Of a DNA stretch of 64,000 nucleotides, positions 37,872-46,314 are shown in pieces; position 1 is the stretch's first letter, and each line of letters begins with the position of its first letter. Below the pieces are notes generated by a model, which was given only the letters and a program-made list of their open reading frames with translations, was not told the origin of the DNA and did no database searches. Made by a program: the position numbers and the translations under genes. Source of the DNA: Pseudomonas piscis (lineage in GTDB: Bacteria > Pseudomonadota > Gammaproteobacteria > Pseudomonadales > Pseudomonadaceae); NCBI RefSeq assembly GCF_009380155.1, contig NZ_WHUV01000001.1, forward strand, positions 1,550,001-1,614,000, read 5' to 3'.

Positions 37872-38680
37872 AGATTTCCAAGCAGCTCTTGGGTGCCGCG
37901 GTGTTGCTGGCTGGTGCCAGCCTCCTGGGATGTGCCGGCCAGCAGAGCGAGGAAGCGCTGCAACAAGCCGGCAACGACTTCCAGAAGGTCAAGGAAGACT
38001 CCAATGTCCTGCGGGTCGCCCCCAAGGATGTGATCCGCGCCGGTGAGTCCCTGGCCCGTGCCGATCGTCTGTCCAGTTACTGGGGCAGCGGCAGCGACGT
38101 GGAGCATTACGCCTACCTGAGCCGCCGCTACAGCGAGATTGCCCGCGAGCATACCGAGCAGACGCTGAACCAGGAGCGGGCGGCCAAGCTCGAGCTGGAG
38201 CGCCAGCGCCTGCAACTGGCCCTGCGTGAAGCCAAGCTGATCAGCGTGCAGCAGCAGGGCAAGTGGCTGGAGGAGCAGATCCTCAACATGGCCACCACCC
38301 AGACCGATCGAGGCCTGGTAATGACCCTGGGGGATGTGCAATTCGATACCGGCGAGGCGGAGCTCAATAACTCCGCCAACCGCATCGTGCTCAAGGTGGC
38401 CCAGTTCCTCCAGCTCAATCCCAAGCGCGTGGTGCGGATCGAGGGGTACACCGACAATACCGGTGAACATCAGGGCAACCTGCAGCTGTCCCGCGACCGG
38501 GCCCAGGCAGTGGCGGATGTGCTGGTGGACCTGGGCGTCGACGAAAAGCGCATCCAGGTCGAGGGTTATGGCGACGACTATCCGGTGGAGGCCAACGCTT
38601 CCGAGCGCGGCCGGGCGCAGAACCGTCGGGTAGAGATCGTTTTCTCCGACGAGAAGGGCCAGCTCGGCGCCGCACGCTGA
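37868..38680 (+). CDS. OmpA family lipoprotein with DUF4398-like N-terminus
   Basis: 270 aa. Lipobox ASLLGC, an N-terminal helical DUF4398-like region with long coiled coil (about residues 95-135), then a C-terminal OmpA domain (LGDVQFDTGEAELNNSA, IEGYTDNTG, LSRDRAQAVADVL, GYGDDYPVEANASERGRAQN) that binds peptidoglycan; the NxxGRxxNRR-type segment is present. It probably anchors the outer membrane to the wall. Coupled to the preceding lipoprotein and followed by a terminator. Confidence 0.9.
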   Translation: MKISKQLLGAAVLLAGASLLGCAGQQSEEALQQAGNDFQKVKEDSNVLRVAPKDVIRAGESLARADRLSSYWGSGSDVEHYAYLSRRYSEIAREHTEQTLNQERAAKLELERQRLQLALREAKLISVQQQGKWLEEQILNMATTQTDRGLVMTLGDVQFDTGEAELNNSANRIVLKVAQFLQLNPKRVVRIEGYTDNTGEHQGNLQLSRDRAQAVADVLVDLGVDEKRIQVEGYGDDYPVEANASERGRAQNRRVEIVFSDEKGQLGAAR

Positions 38681-38703
38681 GGTTCTGCCAGCTTTCATGA
38701 AAA

Positions 38704-38733
38704 ACCCGATGCCTGGCCGCATCGGGTTTTTTT
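38704..38733 (+). terminator. Terminator after the OmpA-family gene
   Basis: ACCCGATGC-CTGGCC-GCATCGGGT, a 9-bp perfect stem, followed by T residues. Confidence 0.9.
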
Positions 38734-38803
38734 ATGCCTGTCCAACGGCTGGAAAAAACTTGCCGTGGTGCTTTTCACTGCCTGGTGTCCTCGACTATTG
38801 TGG

Positions 38804-38839
38804 AAACTGTCCCAGTACACTTCTAAACTGTGCCGGTAT
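38804..38839. promoter_or_regulatory. Direct repeats upstream of the MocR gene
   Basis: AAACTGTCCCAGTAC (38804-38818) and AAACTGTGCCGGTAT (38825-38839) match at 12 of 15 positions and start 21 bp apart, two helical turns. MocR proteins bind direct repeats near their own promoters. Confidence 0.55.
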
Positions 38840-38883
38840 TGTTTCACACAAGAATAAAACACCGTGAAATCGGGTGCTGCGCC

Positions 38884-40323
38884 ATGACCAATCTCTTGCT
38901 CTATCAACGTATCGCTCAGCAGTTGGCTGAGGATATTCGCCGTGGTGTCTATCAGCCGGGGGAGCGCGTACCGTCGGTGCGCAAGATGAGCTCGCAGCTC
39001 AATGTCAGCCACGCCACGGTGCTGCAGGCCTACGCCAACCTGGAAGACCAGGGGCTGATCCGCGCGCGACCGCAATCGGGCTACTACGTGCACCAGACGC
39101 CAGCTCTTACCGCGCCGACGCCGGATATCGCCCGGGTCGAGCGTCCGGGGCTGGTCACCCGCAGCAGCATCATCCAGCAAGTGCTGGTGGAGTCGCGCCG
39201 GGAAGGGGTGTTTCCCCTGGGGGCCGCGGTGCCCAGCGTCGACTACCTGCCCGTGCGCGCACTGCACCAGCAATTGGCCAAGGTCACGCGTTTCCATAGC
39301 CCTCGCGCCTTCAGCTACATGTTCAGCCCGGGATTCGAGCCGCTGCGGCGCCAAGTGGCGATTCGCATGCGCGATGCCGGCGTGGTGGTCGACCCGTCCG
39401 AAGTGGTGATCACCCACGGTTGCGTCGACGCGCTGCAGATGTCGCTGCGGGTCCTGACCCGACCCGGTGACCTGATCGCCGCCGAGTCACCGACCTATTA
39501 CGGGTTGCTGCAACTGGCCGACTTGCTGGGGCTCAAGGTCATCGAGATCCCCAGCGATCCATCCACCGGCATGAGCCTGGAGGCCTTGCAGCTGGCGGCC
39601 AACCAGTGGTCGATCAAGGCCCTGGTGTTGACCACGCGCCTGAGCAATCCCCTGGGCGGCACCATGCCCGAGGAGCGGCAGAAGCAGTTGCTGCGCCTGG
39701 CGTCGGACTTCGATATCCAGGTGGTCGAGGACGATATCTACGGCGAGCTGATGTTCGAGGTCGGCCGCACCAAGTCCCTGAAGGCCTATGACCGCCTGGA
39801 CCGGGTGATCTACTGTTCCAGTTTCTCCAAGACCTTGTCGCCCGGCGTACGCATCGGTTGGATGATCGCCGGCAAGTACCAGCAGGAAATCCAGCGCCTG
39901 CAGACCTTCAGCACCCATTCGGCCTGCAGCGTGACCCAGATGGCCGTCGCGGCTTACCTTGAGAACGGCGGCTACGATCGGCACCTGCGCTACATCCGCC
40001 AGGAGTATCGCAAGAACCTCAGCGCCTTCCAGCTGGCGGTCCAGCAGTACTTCCCGGAGGGCACGCAGATCACCCGGCCCACTGGCGGCTTTATCCTCTG
40101 GGTCAGCTTGCCGGGGCGGGTCAACACCCAGGAATTGCATGTCCGGGCCCTGCAACAGGGCATCAGCATCGCCCCCGGGTTGATCTTCAGCAATACCGAG
40201 CAGTTCAACCACTGCGTACGCCTCAACTGCGGCACCCCATGGAATCGCGAGGCCGAGCGGGCGCTGATGACCTTGGGGATGCTCGCCAGCCAGTTGTGCC
40301 AGGAGGCGGCAGGCGGATTTTAG
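38884..40323 (+). CDS. MocR-type GntR regulator with aminotransferase domain
   Basis: 479 aa. The N-terminal winged helix (LLYQRIAQQLAEDIRRG, VPSVRKMSSQLNVSHATVLQ) is joined to a fold-type I aminotransferase domain with the PLP lysine Lys316 in SSFSKTLSPGVRIGWM and DDIYGEL. MocR proteins use PLP as a sensor or bind PLP-amino acid adducts and control amine, vitamin B6 or amino acid genes. The ATG at 38884 is chosen since upstream codons lie within the repeat region. No divergent target gene is next to it, so the target is unknown. Confidence 0.92.
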   Translation: MTNLLLYQRIAQQLAEDIRRGVYQPGERVPSVRKMSSQLNVSHATVLQAYANLEDQGLIRARPQSGYYVHQTPALTAPTPDIARVERPGLVTRSSIIQQVLVESRREGVFPLGAAVPSVDYLPVRALHQQLAKVTRFHSPRAFSYMFSPGFEPLRRQVAIRMRDAGVVVDPSEVVITHGCVDALQMSLRVLTRPGDLIAAESPTYYGLLQLADLLGLKVIEIPSDPSTGMSLEALQLAANQWSIKALVLTTRLSNPLGGTMPEERQKQLLRLASDFDIQVVEDDIYGELMFEVGRTKSLKAYDRLDRVIYCSSFSKTLSPGVRIGWMIAGKYQQEIQRLQTFSTHSACSVTQMAVAAYLENGGYDRHLRYIRQEYRKNLSAFQLAVQQYFPEGTQITRPTGGFILWVSLPGRVNTQELHVRALQQGISIAPGLIFSNTEQFNHCVRLNCGTPWNREAERALMTLGMLASQLCQEAAGGF

Positions 40324-40401
40324 ACAATGCAGCCCCGTGCTTGTCATGGGGCGTGCAACAAGCGAGCATAGAGGCACCTTGTTCTCGATCTGCCTGTTTT
40401 T

Positions 40402-40920
40402 ATGAAAGCCTTTCTTCCTGCCATCTGGTTATGTGCCTGCCTGTTGGGAGCGGTTGCCGCCATGCCCGTCGAGGCCGCAGCACCTGTGGAAAAAACCGCT
40501 GCCGGCACTACTCGGGCGGACCATTCGACAGCCTCTGGCAAAGCACCGGCAAAGAAAGTCCCGGTAAAGAAAGCTCCGGCCAGTAAAACCAAGGCCAGCA
40601 AGACCCAACCGGCAAACAAGAAGCCTGCTCCCGCCAAACAGTCCAAGTGGGCCTACCAGGACATCAAGACGCCGCTGGTCAGCCCCAAGCTGGACTTGAA
40701 CCTGCCAACCGAGATGGTCAAGCACCTGCAACCCCTGGGCGCCACGCCATTACCCAAGCGCGCGCCGTTGCTGCCGCCGATGTTTGGCGAGAAACCCAAG
40801 GAAAGTACCCCGTTCCAGCTCAACGGCCGCCTGCTCACCAACGAGATGCAGCTGCAATTGCGTCGGGAAGAGCGTCGGGACATCGAGGGCGCCGCCCTGG
40901 ATTTCGAGTTCAAGCAGTAA
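40402..40920 (+). CDS. Exported Lys/Ala/Pro-rich protein of unknown function
   Basis: 172 aa. A signal peptide (LPAIWLCACLLGAVAAMPVEA) is followed by a basic low-complexity stretch of Lys-Ala-Pro repeats (about residues 45-80), then a conserved C-terminal region (LNLPTEMVKHLQP, RRDIEGAALDFEFKQ). Such proteins occur across pseudomonads without assigned role; the basic stretch might bind acidic polymers. No neighbours clarify its function. Confidence 0.65.
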   Translation: MKAFLPAIWLCACLLGAVAAMPVEAAAPVEKTAAGTTRADHSTASGKAPAKKVPVKKAPASKTKASKTQPANKKPAPAKQSKWAYQDIKTPLVSPKLDLNLPTEMVKHLQPLGATPLPKRAPLLPPMFGEKPKESTPFQLNGRLLTNEMQLQLRREERRDIEGAALDFEFKQ

Positions 40921-41089
40921 ATTCTTTGCCGTCCTTGTGACCGTCGTGGCCGACACTTTGTCGGAGACTGATCAGTCACGCACGGTTGTGCGTCAAATCC
41001 GTTCTTCGAGTAATTTTAAACGGCTGTTTTAGCGGTTACTCTTGTGCGGCGTCATCCAACTCTTTGCTTGTCGCGAGGAAATCTTCGTC

Positions 41090-41344
41090 ATGAACTGCCG
41101 TGAAGGTTGTGGCGCTTGCTGCATCGCCCCTTCCATCAGCACCCCGATTCCCGGAATGCCCCAGGGCAAGCCGGCTGGAGAACGTTGCCTGCATCTTTCG
41201 GTCGAACACCTGTGTGGGCTGTTCGGCCTGCCTGAGCGGCCGGCGGTGTGTGGGGCCTTCCAGGCAGAGGCCGAGGTCTGTGGCCAGAGTCGTGAAGAAG
41301 CCATCCGCCTGATTGGCTGGTGGGAGCAAGTGACGGCGGCTTAG
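41090..41344 (+). CDS. YkgJ family cysteine cluster protein
   Basis: 84 aa with CREGCGACCIAP at the start, then CLHL, CGLF, VCGAF and VCG cysteines: the zinc/iron-chelating cysteine cluster of the YkgJ/UPF0153 family. Its biochemical role is unknown. GAGGAAA precedes the ATG; the frame is open further upstream but that part lacks family similarity. Confidence 0.8.
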   Translation: MNCREGCGACCIAPSISTPIPGMPQGKPAGERCLHLSVEHLCGLFGLPERPAVCGAFQAEAEVCGQSREEAIRLIGWWEQVTAA

Positions 41345-41387
41345 GGTGTTCTCAATGAACGGAACTTCAACAATAAGGAATAAGACA

Positions 41388-41996
41388 ATGGGTTCGCTGC
41401 ATCGAATCGCTGTGCTCTGTGGTTTAACCGTGCTGTTGTCGGCAACGGCCCAGGCCGAAGACTGGCAGACGGCCAAGGACGAAGACGGCATCAAGGTCTC
41501 CTTGAGCGAAGTGGCCGGCTCCAAGTACAAGGCCTACCGTGGTGTCACCACCATGAAGACCTCCATCGCCAAGCTCCGCGCGCTGCAAGAAGACGTTGCC
41601 GGGGCCTGCTCCTGGATCCACGAATGCAAGACCCAGAAGCTGCTCAAGCATGAGGGCGACCAGAGCTGGACCTACACCCAGTTCAACACCCCATGGCCGG
41701 TCACTGCCCGCGACTCGGTCCTGCACATCACCACCAGCCAAGGCGCCGACGGCAGCCTGACCCGCAAGCTGGAGGGTGTGCCGACCTATATCCCCGAGGA
41801 GAAAGGCTTCGTGCGCGTGGCCCAGGTCGAGGGCTACTGGAAGTTCGTGCCCAAGGGCGCCGACCAGGTGGAAGTGACCTACCAGGTCCATACCGAGCCA
41901 GGTGGCAGTGTCCCTTCCTGGCTGGCCAACAAATTTGTGGTCGATGCTCCGTTCAACACCCTGAAGGCACTCAAGGCCCGTGCCGAGAAGCCTTGA
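41388..41996 (+). CDS. START domain-containing exported protein
   Basis: 202 aa. A signal peptide (VLCGLTVLLSATAQAEDW) precedes a START/Bet v 1-like lipid-binding domain (DGIKVSLSEVAGSKYKAYRG, WTYTQFNTPWPVTARDSV, VAQVEGYWKFVPKG). It probably binds a lipid or hydrophobic ligand in the periplasm. AAGGAATA precedes the ATG; 14 earlier codons are open but lack a signal-like start. A terminator follows. Confidence 0.85.
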   Translation: MGSLHRIAVLCGLTVLLSATAQAEDWQTAKDEDGIKVSLSEVAGSKYKAYRGVTTMKTSIAKLRALQEDVAGACSWIHECKTQKLLKHEGDQSWTYTQFNTPWPVTARDSVLHITTSQGADGSLTRKLEGVPTYIPEEKGFVRVAQVEGYWKFVPKGADQVEVTYQVHTEPGGSVPSWLANKFVVDAPFNTLKALKARAEKP

Positions 41997-42024
41997 TCGC
42001 AGCGTTGCATCCGCCATGCAAAAG

Positions 42025-42046
42025 GCCGCCTTCGGGCGGCTTTTTT
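42025..42046 (+). terminator. Terminator after the START-domain gene
   Basis: GCCGCC-TTCG-GGCGGC followed by six T residues; a compact UUCG-capped terminator. Confidence 0.9.
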
Positions 42047-42138
42047 AATGGCTTCGGGCCATGGCGCAGCGGAACGTTTGCCTGGGCCACAAGGTCCAGA
42101 TTATGTGGGCCCATACAGGGGCCATCGAGGAGGCATTG

Positions 42139-42375
42139 ATGCAAAAGTGGCAAGTCACTTTCGTTGATGATCATGGTGTCCAGTCCGTCGAGCATTTCGA
42201 CTGCGAACAGCCACCGACCCTGGAGCGTGCCGCGCAGCTGGTGCGGGCCAGATTACTGCCGGTGAGTGCCGAACTGGATCTCAACGACCTGGAGGGGCGC
42301 ACCGACACGCCCACCCTCAAGAGCCTGAAAGAGCAGAACAGCATTCAGATTCTGAGCATCACGCCGATCCAGTAA
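42139..42375 (+). CDS. Conserved small protein of unknown function
   Basis: 78 aa (MQKWQVTFVDDHGVQSVE start). GAGGAGG lies 6 bases before this ATG, which is therefore preferred to an upstream ATG at 42061. It has no signal peptide, membrane helix or recognised domain. Confidence 0.7.
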   Translation: MQKWQVTFVDDHGVQSVEHFDCEQPPTLERAAQLVRARLLPVSAELDLNDLEGRTDTPTLKSLKEQNSIQILSITPIQ

Positions 42376-42586
42376 GTAGCAGAGACGGCACCGGCCATGA
42401 TTTCTGGCAGCGTCCAGAGGCAGGCGCTAATCTGCAAGCAAGGTCAGCGAATTCTTCACCAAGGCCTGATCTTGCCAGCTCCATGCTTGTTTCCTGTCGA
42501 CCTCCCCCGGGTCGTGATACGGGCCTTTTGGGCCTGTCATTCGGGAAGCACGGAAAGTCTATCCATCGGTTTGAGGAGGACGTTTC
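42376..42586. other. Non-coding gap upstream of the rraB-like gene
   Basis: Just over 200 bases with no convincing gene, promoter or terminator; a weak inverted repeat (GGCC-TTTTG-GGCC) lies near 42525-42537. Confidence 0.4.
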
Positions 42587-42928
42587 ATGAGCACAGCCTT
42601 TCAAGACGACATCAGCAGCAGCGTGCTGCGCCGCATGAAAGAGGGCGGCTTCGATTTTTCACGCTTTCATCCCATCGAGTTCTACGCCATTTTTCCGGAT
42701 GAGGAGCGGGCGCGCAGGGCCGCAGGGCAGTTTCGCGGCGAATCCTTGAATGCCCAGGTCAGTCCCCGTGACGACGGTGCCTGGTACCTGGAACTGAGCA
42801 AGGTGATGTATGCCACCCATGGTGGCATCGGTGATTTCGAGCAGGACTTCGAAGCAGTGGTCGAGCCCTTGGGCGGCATCATCGAGGGCTGGGGAGTCAA
42901 GCACGAGATTCGTGGGCGGCTGATATAG
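42587..42928 (+). CDS. RraB family protein (regulator of RNase E type)
   Basis: 113 aa. It matches the RraB domain pattern: an N-terminal helix (DISSSVLRRMKEGG), then HPIEFYAIFPDEERARRAA and a central DGAWYLELSKVMYATHGGI, ending GIIEGWGVKHE. RraB binds and inhibits RNase E in E. coli; whether this protein does so with the Rne encoded at 1703-4915 is inference. GAGGAGG precedes the ATG. Confidence 0.75.
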   Translation: MSTAFQDDISSSVLRRMKEGGFDFSRFHPIEFYAIFPDEERARRAAGQFRGESLNAQVSPRDDGAWYLELSKVMYATHGGIGDFEQDFEAVVEPLGGIIEGWGVKHEIRGRLI

Positions 42929-43002
42929 CCGGATAAGCGCACCGAGACCGACGATTGGCCAACCCACGGGTTGGCCAATTGCATTTCAGGGCCCGCAAAG
43001 GC

Positions 43003-43029
43003 AAAAAAAAGCCACCCGGGAGGGTGGCT
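43003..43029 (-). terminator. Minus-strand terminator downstream of the cytochrome c gene
   Basis: AGCCACCC/GGGTGGCT stem with eight T residues on the minus strand (43010-43003). It lies about 200 bases after the cytochrome c stop. The gap 43030-43233 holds no convincing gene. Confidence 0.8.
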
Positions 43030-43233
43030 AAAAGGGAAGACCGGTCTTGAGCGGGAGCCGGTCAGGAGAGTCCGGATCCTTTGATCGTCGGCGTCATCAG
43101 GTTTGCAGCAGTGGCTTCATCAGGCAGGTGAAGTGTTGCTCGATGGGGGCGATTATCCGCCGGCATGCGCAGTGGGTGAAATCGACTCTGGCTATGCCAG
43201 CGATAGCCAGGGTCTCTAGTCGAACCGAGGGGG

Positions 43234-44037
43234 TCAGGGCTGCTTGCGCCCGGCCATGTGGCGCAGGTAGCCCAGCAGCAGCTCCAGTTCGGTATCGGGC
43301 AGGACGCTGTTGCTGAAGCCCGGCATCTTCGCCTGTGGCCAGCGTCTCAGGCTCTGTGGATCGCGGATGTAGCGCTTGAGGAAGTCACCGCCGAAGTACT
43401 CGGTGGGGTTATAGGGGACGTTCAGGTCGGGGCCGAACTGCGAGTCCCCGGCGCCGTTGAGCCGGTGGCAGGCCAGGCAGTTCTTCTGGAACAGGGCGAA
43501 GCCCTGGTTCACCGGGTCATCGGCGGCTAGCGCAGGGTCCGGCCGCAGGGCCGGGAAACGCTCGGCCACCGGCGCCAGGTGCTGGATCCGCGCCACCTGG
43601 AACGGCCATTGCTCGGGGCTGATATGCCCGGCCGCGGGGTTGGTCCACACCAGGTAGAAGGGGCCGGCGCTGGGCTTGTCGGCTGCCAGGGCTGGCCAGG
43701 GCTTGTGTGGATCCTCGATGGCCAGCCAGGCCCGGGCTCCCTGGCGTTCGAGCAGTGGCGCGGCGCTCAATTCGGCGGCGAAGCCGTCCAGGGCCACGGC
43801 CTGCAAGTGGTCCTGGGGCTTGAGGCCGGGGAGCAGGTCGGCCAGCGGGACCGCGCGGTAGCGCATCTGGCGTTTGTAGGAGACATCGTCCTGGATGCTG
43901 ATGTCCCGGGCCTCGGGGTGACGCAACAGCTCTTCGGTCTGCCAGGCGCGGCTGCCGGAGCCCAGGTCGATCAGCAGTTGTGCGGCGTGCAGGGGCATGC
44001 TCAGCAACAGGGCAGTGCACAGGAACAGGGTTTTCAA
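43234..44037 (-). CDS. Mono-heme cytochrome c with molybdopterin-oxidoreductase-like N-terminal domain
   Basis: 267 aa. A signal peptide (FLCTALLLSMPLHAAQ) is followed by a domain that resembles sulfite-oxidase-type molybdopterin-binding folds in layout (RAVPLADLLPGL, AVALDGFAAELSA, WLAIEDP) but is too short to be a complete enzyme. A C-terminal class I cytochrome c domain then has the heme site CLACH and distal Met in KMPGF. It is periplasmic and electron-carrying. It starts inside the stop of the rhodanese-like gene (4-base overlap), so the two are coupled. Confidence 0.8.
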   Translation of the reverse strand: MKTLFLCTALLLSMPLHAAQLLIDLGSGSRAWQTEELLRHPEARDISIQDDVSYKRQMRYRAVPLADLLPGLKPQDHLQAVALDGFAAELSAAPLLERQGARAWLAIEDPHKPWPALAADKPSAGPFYLVWTNPAAGHISPEQWPFQVARIQHLAPVAERFPALRPDPALAADDPVNQGFALFQKNCLACHRLNGAGDSQFGPDLNVPYNPTEYFGGDFLKRYIRDPQSLRRWPQAKMPGFSNSVLPDTELELLLGYLRHMAGRKQP

Positions 44038-44483
44038 TTGATGGCCGTCGGATCGTCGTCAGTGGGTTCGTTGCCGGGCAGCACGTCGTCCGGTCGCGAC
44101 ACGTGATCGAACAAGGCGTCCCGGAGTTCTTCGTAGTTGCCGCCGTTCACGATACCGAAATAACCACGCTGGATCAGCGTGTCCTCGGCTTCCAGGGCGT
44201 GCTGGTTGGTGTCGCTGTAGATCACCACCGTGGCATTGGGGTCCAGCACCACCTTGCGCAGCTGGTAGGCCAGGCCCTCGGCGCTGATGCCGGTGCCGTC
44301 TTCCAGTTCGAGGTTGACCTGCAGCGAGTTGTGCAGGTTGCCGGCGGCGAAGTCGCTGTCGTTGCGCAGATCCAGGATCAGGGCACCGTCGTTGATCTCA
44401 TCCACGGCGCGGTTGACGTCGATGATCCCGGCATGGGCGTTGAAGGCGCTCAAGAGCGCGGCAAGTGCAATCCAATGGCGCAT
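44034..44483 (-). CDS. Exported rhodanese-like protein lacking the catalytic cysteine
   Basis: 149 aa. A signal peptide (ALAALLSAFNAHAGII) precedes a rhodanese fold (LILDLRNDSDFAAGNLHNSL, ATVVIYSDTNQHALEAED, RGYFGIVNGGNYEEL). The active-site loop reads YSDTNQHA where active rhodaneses have Cys, so thiosulfate sulfurtransferase activity is unlikely; a binding or partner role with the coupled cytochrome c is inferred. GGGGAAG precedes the ATG. Confidence 0.8.
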   Translation of the reverse strand: MRHWIALAALLSAFNAHAGIIDVNRAVDEINDGALILDLRNDSDFAAGNLHNSLQVNLELEDGTGISAEGLAYQLRKVVLDPNATVVIYSDTNQHALEAEDTLIQRGYFGIVNGGNYEELRDALFDHVSRPDDVLPGNEPTDDDPTAIN

Positions 44484-44584
44484 GAATCTTCCCCGTGATG
44501 TTCCCCAGGAAGACTGGCACACAAGTCCGTGCCCCGGTAGGAACCGGGGACAATTTTATGACTCGTTGATCGAGCCGCCATGAA

Positions 44585-44680
44585 TCAGCCGATCACCTTG
44601 GTGAGGTTCGGCAAGATCAGCAGCAGCGTGGTTGCGAAGAGGATGAGTCCCGCCTGGCGAACTTTCGAGTGTTTGAACAT
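44585..44680 (-). CDS. Small single-pass membrane protein (31 aa)
   Basis: A 31-residue frame beginning MFKHSKVRQAG has one hydrophobic helix (LILFATTLLLILP) and ends NLTKVIG. A basic N-terminus before the helix predicts an N-in orientation. AAGG precedes the ATG. I recognise no family, but the composition is that of a real small membrane protein rather than chance. Confidence 0.55.
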   Translation of the reverse strand: MFKHSKVRQAGLILFATTLLLILPNLTKVIG

Positions 44681-45084
44681 GGCTGAATGCCTTTTGTTGT
44701 TATTCCTGAGCATCAATGCAAGCCGGTCCCTGTTCTTCACTATGGGCCGGCCATGTTTCCATTTTCTTACCTGTCCCGGTGCAAAGACCCTCCGGGACTT
44801 CCTACAGTTTCTACCTTAGGGGCCTTGAATCCCCTGGCTTAGATCCAATTCATATGACGTCATCGCGAGCTTCGATAAAAACCTTATAAGTTCTTCCCGA
44901 TGCCCCCTGGCCGCCCTTTGGCTAGACAGCTCGCGACCCTTGGTCGGGCTATCCATTAGCTGCCTACCGTTCGTCTGAGCGTCACCGTCAAGGCGGCTGA
45001 GCGCATCGGTCATTGAATCCGACGCTGCCGCGCCTAAGGTGGGAACTCGACATTTTCTCCCTGCACAAACGGTTCGAGGACGTC
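44681..45084. other. Control region upstream of the thiolase operon
   Basis: About 400 bases without a clear gene. It holds a 7-bp inverted repeat (GTCCCGG/CCGGGAC, 44774-44799) and the palindrome ATGACGTCAT (44854-44863). A weak promoter may end in TTATAA near 44884-44889. No perfect PsrA box is present. Confidence 0.4.
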
Positions 45085-46290
45085 ATGACCCAAGCTTTGA
45101 TATTCGATGCGTTACGCACGCCCCGTGGCAAAGGCAAGGCCGATGGCGCCTTGCACAGTGTGAAGCCGGTGAACTTGGTGGCGGGGCTGATGCGGGCCCT
45201 GCGCCAGCGTTGCGAGCTGGATACCAGCCAGGTGGACGATGTGGTCCTGGGTTGTGTGACGCCCATCGGCGACCAGGGCGCCGATATCGCCAAGACCGCG
45301 GTGCAGGTCGCGGACTGGGATGTCAGCGTGGCCGGGGTACAGATCAACCGCTTCTGCGCCTCGGGCCTCGAGGCGGTGAACCTGGGAGCGATGAAGGTGC
45401 GCTCCGGCTTCGAGGAGCTGGTGGTGGTCGGTGGCGTGGAGTCCATGTCGCGGGTACCCATGGGCAGCGACGGTGGCGCCTGGGTGCTGGACCCCGAGAC
45501 CAACCTGCACAGCCACTTCACGCCCCAGGGCATAGGTGCCGACCTGATCGCCACCCTCGAAGGCTTCTCCCGCCAGGATGTCGATCAGTTCGCCCTGCAA
45601 TCCCAGCACAAGGCCGCGCGGGCCCGGGCGGCCGGAGCCTTCGCCAAGTCCCTGGTGCCGGTGCAAGACCAGAACGGCATTGTCCTGCTGGACCATGACG
45701 AATTCATTCGTGCCGACTCGACCCTCGAGGGCCTGGGCAATCTCAAGCCGAGCTTCGAGATGATGGGGCAGATGGGTTTCGACGCCACGGCCTTGCGGGT
45801 CTACAGCCACGTCGAGCGGATCAATCATGTGCACACCCCGGGCAACAGTTCCGGGATCGTCGACGGCGCGGCGCTGATGCTCATCGGCTCCGAGGCCAAG
45901 GGGCGTGAGCTGGGTCTCAAGCCCCGGGCGCGGATCGTCGCCACTGCGGTCACCAGCACCGACCCGACCATCATGCTCACCGGCCCGGCACCGGCCACCC
46001 GCAAGGCCCTGGCCAAGGCCGGGCTGCGGGTCGAGGACATCGATCTGTTCGAGGTCAACGAAGCCTTCGCCTCGGTGGTGCTCAAGTTCATCAAGGACAT
46101 GGCCATCGACCCCGCCAAGGTCAACGTCAACGGTGGCTCCATCGCCATGGGCCACCCCCTGGGCGCCACGGGCTGCGCGATCCTCGGTACCCTGCTCGAC
46201 GAACTGGAGGCCCGCGGCCAGCGCTATGGCCTGGCCACCCTGTGTGTCGGCGGCGGCATGGGCATCGCCACCATCATCGAACGCCTCTGA
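45085..46290 (+). CDS. Acetyl-CoA C-acyltransferase (thiolase)
   Basis: 401 aa. Catalytic residues are the nucleophile Cys in [11 protein letters not shown], His in [14 protein letters not shown] and the second Cys in LCVGGGMG, all intact. It cleaves 3-ketoacyl-CoA in beta-oxidation, or runs in reverse. The ATG at 45085 has CGAGG upstream and fits family length; 24 further upstream codons are open but unlikely. It is followed after 24 bases by the FadB-like gene. The pair differs from the canonical fadBA order. Confidence 0.94.
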   Translation: MTQALIFDALRTPRGKGKADGALHSVKPVNLVAGLMRALRQRCELDTSQVDDVVLGCVTPIGDQGADIAKTAVQVADWDVSVAGVQINRFCASGLEAVNLGAMKVRSGFEELVVVGGVESMSRVPMGSDGGAWVLDPETNLHSHFTPQGIGADLIATLEGFSRQDVDQFALQSQHKAARARAAGAFAKSLVPVQDQNGIVLLDHDEFIRADSTLEGLGNLKPSFEMMGQMGFDATALRVYSHVERINHVHTPGNSSGIVDGAALMLIGSEAKGRELGLKPRARIVATAVTSTDPTIMLTGPAPATRKALAKAGLRVEDIDLFEVNEAFASVVLKFIKDMAIDPAKVNVNGGSIAMGHPLGATGCAILGTLLDELEARGQRYGLATLCVGGGMGIATIIERL

Positions 46291-46314
46291 GCCCCGATAT
46301 CAAGGAATCCTTTC

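Noticed and set aside
43062..43166. Minus-strand 34-codon frame between the cytochrome c gene and its terminator.
   Set aside because: No ribosome-binding site and no hydrophobic or domain signal; it more likely lies in the 3' UTR.
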